From NCBI GenBank assembly GCA_910586225.1, contig CAJUIL010000051.1, forward strand, positions 1 to 13,008: DNA of 13,008 bases. Direction: 5' to 3'. Position numbers and translations under genes: made by a program. This document shows, piece by piece, positions 8,006 through 13,008 of the stretch; the stretch's first letter is position 1; each line of letters starts with the position of its first letter. The notes below the pieces were generated by a model. That model was not told the DNA's origin and did no database searches. It saw only the letters and a program-made list of their open reading frames with translations. The stretch is from an uncultured Eubacterium sp. Lineage in GTDB: Bacteria > Bacillota > Clostridia > Lachnospirales > Lachnospiraceae.

Positions 8006-8380
8006 TTACCCTTTTAAGACATCCTTTAGGCAAACATTTCCAAACAGCTTTTCCTCTGCAAACGCATGCTCCTGCGTCTCCTCATCCAAGACTGCCCCGT
8101 TAAACAGCCGTACCGGGAACAAGATCAGCTGTCTGACACCGCGATTGACATTGACACACGTCAAAAGGTCGTCCTCCGCATCATGCACACGCGCCAGCAC
8201 ATAATAATGCATATCTTCCCCTTTTACATAATAATGTGCCAATACTGGCAGCTCTCCGACTTCCTTTGCGTTCCAGTCAATCTCATAATCCATCATATTG
8301 CGTTCAAAAACCCCGTCCACCGCATCGGCGTCCGTCTGTTCAAACCTTGCAAGCTCTGTTTCTGTAATTAATTCTTCCAT
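8006..8380 (-). CDS. Acidic hypothetical protein, first gene of the nfo/PBP operon
   Basis: A 124-residue protein I do not recognise. It is soluble, rich in Glu and Asp, and has no signal peptide or membrane segment. A central stretch alternates hydrophobic and polar residues (LAHYYVKGEDMHYYVLARVH, about 47-66; LTCVNVNRGVRQLILFPVRLF, about 73-93), suggesting a small beta-sheet fold. The end (HAFAEEKLFGNVCLKDVLKG) may be helical. No catalytic motif is apparent. A GAGGAGAGG ribosome site precedes the ATG, and a promoter lies about 90 bases upstream. Its stop is followed after about 28 bases by nfo. Co-transcription with a repair enzyme and a wall synthase does not settle a function. It is very probably a real gene given the ribosome site and position. 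Confidence 0.75.
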   Translation of the reverse strand: MEELITETELARFEQTDADAVDGVFERNMMDYEIDWNAKEVGELPVLAHYYVKGEDMHYYVLARVHDAEDDLLTCVNVNRGVRQLILFPVRLFNGAVLDEETQEHAFAEEKLFGNVCLKDVLKG

Positions 8381-8472
8381 TGATCCTCTCCTCTATCTTT
8401 TCTTTGCATATGATCCATATCCAGCATCTGCGCCGGTCAGCTCCAAAGCGTATTTCAAACACGCTTTCCATC

Positions 8473-8501
8473 AGTATAACGAAAACGAGCTTTTTTTACA
8501 A
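8473..8501 (-). promoter_or_regulatory. Promoter of the unknown/nfo/PBP operon
   Basis: The minus strand reads TTGTAA, 17 bases, TATACT, giving a transcript start near 8466 and a leader of about 85 bases. The leader contains a small dyad ATATG-ATC-CATAT at 8408-8420. The promoter faces away from the XRE regulator gene at 8621. Confidence 0.6.
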
Positions 8502-8507
8502 CAAAAA

Positions 8508-8528
8508 AACGCATCATTCCTTTGCGTT
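8508..8528. repeat. Perfect dyad AACGCA/TGCGTT next to the operon promoter
   Basis: Six-base arms AACGCA (8508-8513) and TGCGTT (8523-8528) flank nine bases, directly upstream of the minus-strand -35 box. On the minus strand the dyad is followed by seven Ts, so it could be a weak terminator-like hairpin. It could equally be an operator for the neighbouring regulator. Confidence 0.45.
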
Positions 8529-8554
8529 GGACGGATGCAGCGCTCTTTAACATC

Positions 8555-8583
8555 TTCAGATATTATTTATCATTCATTACAAT
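8555..8583 (+). promoter_or_regulatory. Possible promoter of the XRE regulator
   Basis: TTCAGA, 17 bases, TACAAT on the plus strand, with transcription expected near 8590 and a leader of about 30 bases. The -10 box is good and the -35 weak, so this is a tentative call. Confidence 0.4.
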
Positions 8584-8620
8584 AAAACTATCATACATAT
8601 GAGGAGAAAAAGACTATCCA

Positions 8621-8974
8621 ATGAGAGACGAATACGTATTGAAAAAAATATCCCAGCTTTTAAGCGAACACGACTGGACGCTCTACCGGCTGGCAAAAGA
8701 AGCGAATATCAGCTATTCTACCTTAAGCAACACTTTCCATCGCAATAACGTACCCTCGATAGCCACTTTGATACGGATCTGCGAAGGCTTCGGCATCACC
8801 CTGTCGGAATTTTTTGACGAAGGCGGTACGCCAATCAAGCAGCTGACCATTGCTGACCAAGAGCTGATCACAAATTTCCACTGTCTGCCGCGCGAAGATA
8901 AGGGACTTGTAACCGCGTATATCAGCGGTCTTTTAAAGACATCCTGCGCCACTGGCGAAGAGGAAGCTTTGTAG
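8621..8974 (+). CDS. XRE (Cro/CI)-type helix-turn-helix regulator
   Basis: A 117-residue small DNA-binding protein. The HTH_3-type domain covers about residues 6-66: helix 2 is LYRLAKEA (21-28), the recognition helix SYSTLSNTFH (31-40), then VPSIATLIRICEGFGITLSEFF, a typical XRE ending. A short tail (about 77-105, DQELITNFHCLPREDKGLVTAYISGLL) is common in standalone XRE proteins of Clostridia and may help dimerisation. No ligand or peptidase domain is present. AGGAG at 8602-8606 lies 14 bases before the ATG, longer than usual; no better in-frame ATG exists upstream. It is transcribed divergently from the unknown/nfo/PBP operon, and the dyad at 8508-8528 lies between them, so autoregulation or control of that operon is possible but unproven. 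Confidence 0.88.
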   Translation: MRDEYVLKKISQLLSEHDWTLYRLAKEANISYSTLSNTFHRNNVPSIATLIRICEGFGITLSEFFDEGGTPIKQLTIADQELITNFHCLPREDKGLVTAYISGLLKTSCATGEEEAL

Positions 8975-9003
8975 TAGGATCGATAGACGAACGCCTGCTT
9001 TTT

Positions 9004-9029
9004 CGGTCTGCGCCTGCAAGCGCAGACCG
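9004..9029. repeat. Perfect 10-bp hairpin without a U-tract between convergent genes
   Basis: Arms CGGTCTGCGC (9004-9013) and GCGCAGACCG (9020-9029) flank a six-base loop. It lies between the ends of the XRE gene and the DUF6465-like gene. Neither strand has a run of T directly after the stem; five Ts precede it on the plus strand. It may stabilise mRNA 3' ends or act as a U-tract-poor bidirectional terminator. Confidence 0.6.
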
Positions 9030-9038
9030 CACAAACCG

Positions 9039-9317
9039 TTATACCAGATCCACGCTTCCTTCTATTTCCCCATTTATCACGTAATACGCCTTATTATCCT
9101 CAGGCTTAATATAAACCTTCATATCTTTCAGCTCTTCTTTGCTATCGCTCTCCTGATAGCTCTGCTTTACTTTCGCGGAAATATCTGTCAACGACACTTC
9201 ATTTTCCCCAAACTGCAGAAGCATCTCTTCCGCCGGCTCCGCTTTCACTTCTGGAACAATTTTGCTATTTATAACCGCCGCGTTGTTTTTAGCTGCTCTC
9301 TTGGATTTTCCTTTCAT
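9039..9317 (-). CDS. Small DUF6465-like protein
   Basis: A 92-residue protein. Its start is Lys/Arg-rich (MKGKSKRAAKNN), followed by a Pro/Glu linker. The conserved-looking end, KVYIKPEDNKAYYVINGEIE (67-86) then GSVDLV, resembles, from memory, the DUF6465 family found in Lachnospiraceae, whose function is unknown. A middle segment (about 33-52, LLQFGENEVSLTDISAKVKQ) looks like a short strand and helix. The ATG at 9317 was chosen over one ten codons upstream (9347) because AAGGAGG lies eight bases before it; the longer frame would begin almost at the promoter -10. The basic tail suggests nucleic-acid or protein binding, but that is a guess. It appears to be transcribed alone from the promoter at 9350-9378. 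Confidence 0.8.
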   Translation of the reverse strand: MKGKSKRAAKNNAAVINSKIVPEVKAEPAEEMLLQFGENEVSLTDISAKVKQSYQESDSKEELKDMKVYIKPEDNKAYYVINGEIEGSVDLV

Positions 9318-9349
9318 AATACAATCCTCCTTTTGATTACTTTCCATTT

Positions 9350-9378
9350 ACTATACCCTTTTTTCTTGGAATAGTCAA
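9350..9378 (-). promoter_or_regulatory. Promoter of the DUF6465-like gene
   Basis: The minus strand reads TTGACT, 17 bases, TATAGT, a near-consensus promoter. Transcription would begin near 9343, about 26 bases before the chosen ATG, with the AAGGAGG site in between. Confidence 0.75.
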
Positions 9379-9406
9379 ATTGATTTCATCTGACGGTAAC
9401 GATCAC

Positions 9407-9440
9407 TAAAAAACAGGACTTGCCCCTGGAGCAAGTCCTG
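9407..9440 (-). terminator. Intrinsic terminator after the 77-residue gene
   Basis: Perfect ten-base arms CAGGACTTGC (9414-9423) and GCAAGTCCTG (9431-9440) flank a seven-base loop. On the minus strand they are followed by TTTTTT, a textbook terminator. It separates the 77-residue gene from the next promoter. A second, weaker hairpin (GCTGC/GCAGC with ATGCC/GGCAT inside, 9457-9485) lies just upstream. Confidence 0.92.
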
Positions 9441-9503
9441 CACTTCATTAATGAATGCTGCCATCATGCCTTTGGCATCTGCAGCAGCGCTCATTTCCTT
9501 TCC

Positions 9504-9737
9504 TTACTTCTCATACGACAGAAGCAGCTTCACAATTTCATTTGAAGAATTCCATCCCATAGCAATTCCCATCAAATAGGACAATTTTTCCTGCTCCATG
9601 CTGCTGCCGCTGATTTTACATGACGCACCGCTGATACTGCATTCCGCAGACGGATCCGCAGCCTTTACTGCCTCCTGCAGAACATCCTTCTGCTTTTCCG
9701 TAATTTCATGCGCCGTTGTAAGCTCTAATGCATACAT
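9504..9737 (-). CDS. Hypothetical 77-residue protein
   Basis: I do not recognise this protein. It begins MYALELTTAHEITEKQKDVL, then AADPSAECSISGASCKISGS with two cysteines seven residues apart (33 and 40). It ends with a probable helix (SYLMGIAMGWNSSNEIVKLLLSYEK). There is no signal peptide or membrane span. GGAGG lies seven bases before the ATG and a strong terminator follows the stop, so it is likely a real, separately terminated gene. The pattern of helix, short strands and helix would suit a small alpha/beta fold; no function is implied. Confidence 0.7.
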   Translation of the reverse strand: MYALELTTAHEITEKQKDVLQEAVKAADPSAECSISGASCKISGSSMEQEKLSYLMGIAMGWNSSNEIVKLLLSYEK

Positions 9738-10055
9738 TTGTTTGCCTCCCTCTCTTCCGTTTTTTATAGTATTTCCAGATTCGCCGCAGCCTTATGCATA
9801 AGACAGGCTCCTACACAGCCAGCCGTTTCGTGAATCCATTTGCAACAGTTCGCACAAGCGAAATATTCTATTTCTCTATTGCGTCCTGTTCCACTATCAT
9901 CATACCACAACTTTGCCAATAAAAAAACAAAATATTTTTCACATAAAACCATTAATTTTTTGCACAAACTATACAAACACACAAATTTTATATGATACAG
10001 GTTAAATTTTTTATCTGATCACAGAAAAAACAAGAAAATAGAAGGAGATTAAAAT
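9738..10055. other. Divergent intergenic region before the DUF255 gene
   Basis: The region holds the 5' side of the 77-residue gene (minus) and the ribosome site AAGGAG (10042-10047) of the plus-strand gene at 10056. The centre (about 9900-10040) is strongly A+T-rich. I found no convincing -35/-10 pair in either direction; TTGCAC at 9960-9965 has no well-spaced -10 box. The only coding candidate is the weak cysteine-rich frame. Confidence 0.5.
9764..9982 (-). CDS. Possible cysteine-rich small ORF, start uncertain
   Basis: An open frame of up to 72 codons (GTG at 9982; other possible starts inside) ends 26 bases before the 77-residue gene. The last 33 codons look protein-like: YFACANCCKWIHETAGCVGA followed by CLMHKAAANLEIL, with five cysteines and two histidines that could bind a metal. 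The first half lies in very A+T-rich DNA, and no start has a ribosome site. It may be a small metal-binding protein, a leader peptide, or chance. If real, it probably precedes the 77-residue gene in one transcript. Confidence 0.3.
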   Translation of the reverse strand: MCLYSLCKKLMVLCEKYFVFLLAKLWYDDSGTGRNREIEYFACANCCKWIHETAGCVGACLMHKAAANLEIL

Positions 10056-12005
10056 ATGAATCAATTAAGATCACAAAGCAGTCCCTACCTACTGCAGCAC
10101 GCAGAAAACCCGGTAAACTGGTTTCCATGGTGCGAGGAGGCATTTGACGCTGCCGCCGCTCTGGATCGGCCGATTTTTTTAAGCATTGGCTATAGCACCT
10201 GTCACTGGTGTCATGTCATGGCGCACGAAAGCTTTGAAAACAAAGAAATTGCAGATATATTAAATAAATACTTTATTTCTATCAAAGTAGATCGTGAAGA
10301 ACGGCCGGATATTGACAGTGTTTATATGTCCGTTTGCCAGGCTTTTACCGGAAGCGGCGGCTGGCCAATGAGTATTTTTATGACGGCTGGGCAAAAACCA
10401 TTTTTCGCAGGCACATATTTTCCGCCTGTATCCGGCCGAGGCATGATCGGCTTCCAAGAGCTGCTTCTAACCATCGCAAAACAATGGGCACAAAAGCGCG
10501 GCAGGCTGCTTGCATTCGCAGACCAGATCCTATCTGCCCTAAACGCAAATTCTTCTGTATCAACGCGCGCCACCCAGCCTGCGTCAGATTTACTGCAGAA
10601 GGCTGCGGACATCTTTTTCGAAAGCTTTGACGCAGTACACGGCGGCTTTGGCTCCGCCCCGAAGTTCCCCCTGCCCCACAACCTGCTCTTTTTACTACTG
10701 TATGCAAGGATCTTTAACAACAGCCAGGCCAAGCAGCAGGCATTACTGACGCTAAAGCAAATGCGCAGAGGCGGCATTTTTGATCAGATCGGCTTTGGCT
10801 TTTCCCGCTATTCTACCGACGACCATTTTCTCGTTCCTCATTTTGAAAAAATGCTGTATGACAACGCCTTGCTCATTCTTGCGTATACCGCTGCCTATCA
10901 CGCCTGCGGCGATTCGTTTTATCTAAATACCGCCATAGATACCGCCGACTACATTTTCCGCGAAATGACCGGCGAAAACGGCGAATTTTTTTCCGCACAG
11001 GACGCCGACAGCGAAGGCAAGGAAGGCACCTACTACACGTGGGACTACGACGAGATCTGTCACATTCTTGGCTCAGAAAAAGGCCAGGCGTTCTGCGCGC
11101 ACTTTGGTATTACAAAACACGGAAATTTTGAGGGCAGAAATATCCCAAACCTTCTGCATCCAGATGCCCTTGCCTGTACCGATGCTTTTGAAGCTGAGAG
11201 AAAACGGCTGTACGAGCACCGGAAATCCCGCACTCACCTGCATTTGGACGACAAAGTGCTGACCGCATGGAATACGCTTATGATCTGTGCACTGTCTGCA
11301 TTGTACCGGGTCAGCGGCCTGCAGCGCTTTCTTGCAGCCGCTCAAAAAGCCCAGTCCTTCCTTGACACCCACCTGTCAGACGGCACACACTTATACGTAA
11401 GCTGCCGGGGCACTACGCGCTCCTCTTATGGCTTTTTAGATGATTACGCCTGTCAGACAGCTGCCCTGATTTCTCTATACGAGGTTTCCGGCAATGCGTC
11501 CTATCTGGAGCGCTCGCAGTCTGTCTGCCGGGAAGCGATCACCCAGTTTGCCGATGACAAAGGCGGCTATTTTTTATATGGAACTAAAAACGCCCCATTG
11601 ATCACCCGGCCAAAAGAAACCTATGACGGCGCGCTGCCAAGCGGCAATTCCATCATGGCCTGGTGCCTGGTGCGGCTTTCCCAGCTGACGCATACCGATT
11701 TCTTCGAGCAAGCCGCCGAAAAACAGCTCGCCTTCCTGTCTGGCGAAGCCGGACATTATCCTGCCGGACACAGTATGTTTTTGATCGCGCTTCTTTATTC
11801 TATGTATCCGCCGGAGAAAATTACTGTCGTATTATCCGAGGATCAAACCTCAATACAACTTTTGCCCCAGCTTCCATTTTATGCCGATGTAACCTTCCTG
11901 GAGCAGGAAACGGACGCTTACCGGCTGCTGGACGGCAAAACAACTTATTACGTATGCAAAGATCATAGCTGCCTGCCGCCAATCCATGAAATCCCAAGCT
12001 GGTAA
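10056..12005 (+). CDS. DUF255 (YyaL/SPATA20-type) thioredoxin-like + alpha/alpha-barrel protein
   Basis: A 649-residue cytosolic protein of a widespread, poorly understood family (B. subtilis YyaL, mammalian SPATA20). The N-terminal thioredoxin-like domain (about 1-165) carries the family signature: NPVNWFPW (18-25), a redox-type C49-H-W-C52 in STCHWCH, VDREERPDID (78-87), GGWPM (101-105) and AGTYFPP (118-124). The rest is an (alpha/alpha)6 barrel like N-acylglucosamine 2-epimerases, with GGFGSAPKFPLPH (196-208), GGIFDQIGFGFSRYS (239-253), HFLVPHFEKMLYDNA (257-271), then QDADSEGKEGTYYTW, LDDKVLTAWNTLM and RPKETYDGALPSGNS. Length is slightly short of, but within, the usual range. AAGGAG lies eight bases before the ATG. 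The reaction is unknown; a redox or sugar-modifying role is inferred from the two folds. Its end faces the BlaI-type gene 26 bases away. Confidence 0.96.
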   Translation: MNQLRSQSSPYLLQHAENPVNWFPWCEEAFDAAAALDRPIFLSIGYSTCHWCHVMAHESFENKEIADILNKYFISIKVDREERPDIDSVYMSVCQAFTGSGGWPMSIFMTAGQKPFFAGTYFPPVSGRGMIGFQELLLTIAKQWAQKRGRLLAFADQILSALNANSSVSTRATQPASDLLQKAADIFFESFDAVHGGFGSAPKFPLPHNLLFLLLYARIFNNSQAKQQALLTLKQMRRGGIFDQIGFGFSRYSTDDHFLVPHFEKMLYDNALLILAYTAAYHACGDSFYLNTAIDTADYIFREMTGENGEFFSAQDADSEGKEGTYYTWDYDEICHILGSEKGQAFCAHFGITKHGNFEGRNIPNLLHPDALACTDAFEAERKRLYEHRKSRTHLHLDDKVLTAWNTLMICALSALYRVSGLQRFLAAAQKAQSFLDTHLSDGTHLYVSCRGTTRSSYGFLDDYACQTAALISLYEVSGNASYLERSQSVCREAITQFADDKGGYFLYGTKNAPLITRPKETYDGALPSGNSIMAWCLVRLSQLTHTDFFEQAAEKQLAFLSGEAGHYPAGHSMFLIALLYSMYPPEKITVVLSEDQTSIQLLPQLPFYADVTFLEQETDAYRLLDGKTTYYVCKDHSCLPPIHEIPSW

Positions 12006-12031
12006 CGCACATTTCCGTAAATTGTATTGTT

Positions 12032-12406
12032 TTATGCCTGTTCCTCCTGATCGTCCAGATATGCACGAAGCTCCTCCAGATCTTCTTTTGATATGCTGTT
12101 GCTGTGATACAGGCTTGCGACAAGCTTCTGTACCGAATTATCATACAGCCGTTCCAGAAAATTCCGGCTCTCAGACAAGCTGTACTCTTCCTGTGTGATC
12201 ACGGCTGTATAGTAATTGGTACGAGTCGACCTGTCGCAGCTGACAAAGCCCTTATGTGCCAGTCTTGACAATGCCGTCATAAGACTCGACAGCTTCCAGT
12301 CCCTGCTGTTATGCAGCCCGTCCAAGATCTGTTTGGATGTGGCAGGCTCCTGACAGCCCCACAAGATTTTCATAATTTCAAATTCAGCCTCTCCCAATTT
12401 TTTCAT
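12032..12406 (-). CDS. BlaI/MecI/CopY-family transcriptional repressor
   Basis: A 124-residue winged-helix repressor. The DNA-binding part covers about residues 3-70: LGEAEFEIMKILW (4-16), the ATSKQILDGL helix (22-31), KLSSLMTALSRLAHKGFV (38-55, recognition helix and wing), and NYYTAVITQEEY (64-75). The tail (about 80-124, NFLERLYDNSVQKLVASLYH and EDLEELRAYLDD) is the usual dimerisation domain. Family members repress beta-lactamase, PBP2a or copper-export genes. They are released by BlaR/MecR proteolysis or, in CopY types, by metal; no metal-binding cysteine motif is seen here. No blaR-type sensor or lactamase gene lies in the window, so it is an orphan here. A GGGGGA-rich ribosome site lies about nine bases before the ATG. 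The gene has its own consensus promoter, probably autoregulated. Confidence 0.93.
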   Translation of the reverse strand: MKKLGEAEFEIMKILWGCQEPATSKQILDGLHNSRDWKLSSLMTALSRLAHKGFVSCDRSTRTNYYTAVITQEEYSLSESRNFLERLYDNSVQKLVASLYHSNSISKEDLEELRAYLDDQEEQA

Positions 12407-12428
12407 GCTTTTACGCTTCCCCCTTAGA

Positions 12429-12489
12429 TTATCATTTTTTTACTTATCATTGCTTTCACAATTATACATAGTGATAATACTTTTGTCAA
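12429..12489 (-). promoter_or_regulatory. Consensus promoter and candidate operator of the BlaI-type gene
   Basis: The minus strand reads TTGACA (12489-12484), 17 bases, TATAAT (12466-12461): a perfect consensus promoter. TTATCA lies in the spacer (12477-12472). Two TGATAA copies lie downstream of the -10 (12449-12444 and 12434-12429). These inverted half-sites flank the -10 box and are a plausible operator for the encoded repressor; binding is inferred. Confidence 0.7.
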
Positions 12490-12490
12490 C

Positions 12491-12751
12491 TCCCAGGGCG
12501 TGTCTTGGAGATGCTTAGTCTATGTTGACTAAAATTGAAATAGATTCTTCGAAATTTCCTTGTCGCCTTCCATGAACAAACTTTATTATACTTTAAAATA
12601 TTAGATAATTCCAAAGCAACCATACCATAACTGCTTTCTTTAAAAGCTTTCTACAGAAATGCGCTCCCTGCTTATCAGAAATTGCAGTTATGGAAAAGGG
12701 CTTGGAAACGCATACTAAAGATTTACAGATGTATTACATACTATATTTGTA
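12491..12751. other. Non-coding stretch with a spaced inverted repeat
   Basis: No credible gene is seen. It contains a small dyad TTAGTC/GACTAA at about 12515-12532. It also has a perfect ten-base inverted repeat CCATAACTGC (12625-12634) and GCAGTTATGG (12684-12693) separated by 49 bases, with the palindrome AAAGCTTT (12643-12650) inside. No transposase remnant or target-site duplication is recognised. Confidence 0.5.
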
Positions 12752-12800
12752 TACAACAAAAAAGCGGCCATTGCCTATAACGATACAGACAAAAACCGCT
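12752..12800 (-). terminator. Intrinsic terminator of the tRNA-Gln/tRNA-Lys unit
   Basis: In minus-strand RNA, 17-base arms (12800-12784 and 12779-12763) pair with one U-U mismatch and several G-U pairs around the four-base loop UCGU. The outer pairs are AGCGG/CCGCU, and the stem runs into UUUUUGUUG. It lies about 50 bases past the end of tRNA-Lys. Confidence 0.85.
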
Positions 12801-12850
12801 CTTTTGATTTTGACCAGAAAATTTCATACATTCGGATAAGTACTGCTTAA

Positions 12851-12923
12851 TGAGACACGGGGGATTCGAACCCCCGACAACTTGATTAAAAGTCAAGTGC
12901 TCTACCAACTGAGCTAGTATCCC
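12851..12923 (-). tRNA. tRNA-Lys (anticodon TTT)
   Basis: A 73-base cloverleaf. The acceptor GGGATAC pairs with GTGTCTC (two G-U pairs) and the discriminator is A. The D-arm contains AGCTCAGTTGGTAGAGC. The anticodon stem CTTGA/TCAAG closes the loop CTTTTAA with TTT at 12890-12888. The T-arm is CGGGGGTTCGAATCCCCCG. CCA is not encoded. It is separated by 12 bases from tRNA-Gln upstream and read in the same transcript. Confidence 0.97.
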
Positions 12924-12935
12924 ATAATGTCGAAA

Positions 12936-13007
12936 CTGGGCTAACCAGATTCGAACTGGTGAATGCAGGAGTCAAAGTCCTGTGCCTTACCGCTTGGCGA
13001 TAGCCCA
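12936..13007 (-). tRNA. tRNA-Gln (anticodon TTG)
   Basis: A 72-base cloverleaf. The acceptor TGGGCTA pairs perfectly with TAGCCCA and the discriminator is G. The D-arm contains GCCAAGCGGTAAGGC. The anticodon stem CAGGA/TCCTG closes the loop CTTTGAC, giving TTG. The T-arm is ACCAGTTCGAATCTGGT. CCA is not encoded. The start U1-A72 pair is usual for tRNA-Gln. It is the first tRNA seen in a minus-strand cluster that may continue beyond the right edge. Confidence 0.97.
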
Positions 13008-13008
13008 T

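Noticed and set aside
9375..9494. A 39-codon minus-strand frame (MSAAADAKGMMAAFINEV...) starting nine bases after the 77-residue gene.
   Set aside because: It begins after a GGAAAGG stretch, but it runs through the strong terminator hairpin at 9407-9440 and into the -35 box of the next promoter, so a full-length message is unlikely.
9960..9996. A promoter for the DUF255 gene made of TTGCAC and TATGAT.
   Set aside because: The spacing is 25 bases, too long for a standard sigma-70-type promoter.
12490..12530. A possible insertion-sequence end just upstream of the BlaI-type promoter (GGGCGTGTCTTGG).
   Set aside because: No matching inverted end, target duplication or transposase fragment is visible.
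1..13008. A CRISPR array or prophage within the window.
   Set aside because: No regularly spaced direct repeats, integrase or structural phage genes were seen on either strand.

Overview
The window looks like a chromosomal segment of a mid-to-low-GC Gram-positive anaerobe, most likely a Lachnospiraceae-type member of Clostridia. The reasons are strong AGGAGG-type ribosome sites before nearly every gene, many TTGACA/TATAAT-like promoters and U-tract terminators, tRNA genes without an encoded CCA, an 11-segment bacterial NSS transporter, an aldo/keto reductase carrying two 4Fe-4S clusters, and a small lysine-rich protein resembling the DUF6465 family. The genus cannot be fixed from the sequence alone.

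Layout: (1) 1-2181, minus strand: a two-gene unit with its own promoter. It encodes a 219-residue TIR protein followed 10 bases later by an NB-ARC/STAND ATPase with the start of a TPR sensor, cut by the window edge. Both proteins begin with the same short Gly/Asn-rich motif, aligned without gaps. This is the most interesting element: it looks like an NLR-type immune pair whose sensor and effector may be joined by an amyloid-like or other homotypic N-terminal motif. (2) 2277-4910, minus: a promoter, an Fe-S aldo/keto reductase, an NSS-family Na+ symporter and a clear terminator form one transcription unit. (3) 4969-8501, minus: an unrecognised 124-residue acidic protein, endonuclease IV (nfo) and a class A penicillin-binding protein form a probable operon with a visible promoter. 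(4) 8555-8974, plus: a small XRE-type regulator transcribed divergently from that operon. (5) 9004-9737, minus: a DUF6465-like small protein with a near-consensus promoter, and a 77-residue unknown with a strong terminator. (6) 10056-12005, plus: a long DUF255/YyaL-type protein with a thioredoxin-like N-domain and an (alpha/alpha)6-barrel. (7) 12032-12489, minus: an orphan BlaI/MecI-type repressor behind a perfect-consensus promoter. (8) 12752-13007, minus: tRNA-Gln, tRNA-Lys and their terminator.

Most genes from 2.3 kb onward are ordinary housekeeping or accessory metabolism, and no integrase, transposase or CRISPR array is visible. How the TIR/STAND pair would work is inference. On sensing its trigger through the TPR region, the STAND ATPase would oligomerise, its N-terminal motif would template the matching motif of the TIR protein, and the clustered TIR domains (catalytic Glu retained) would consume NAD+ or make a nucleotide signal.
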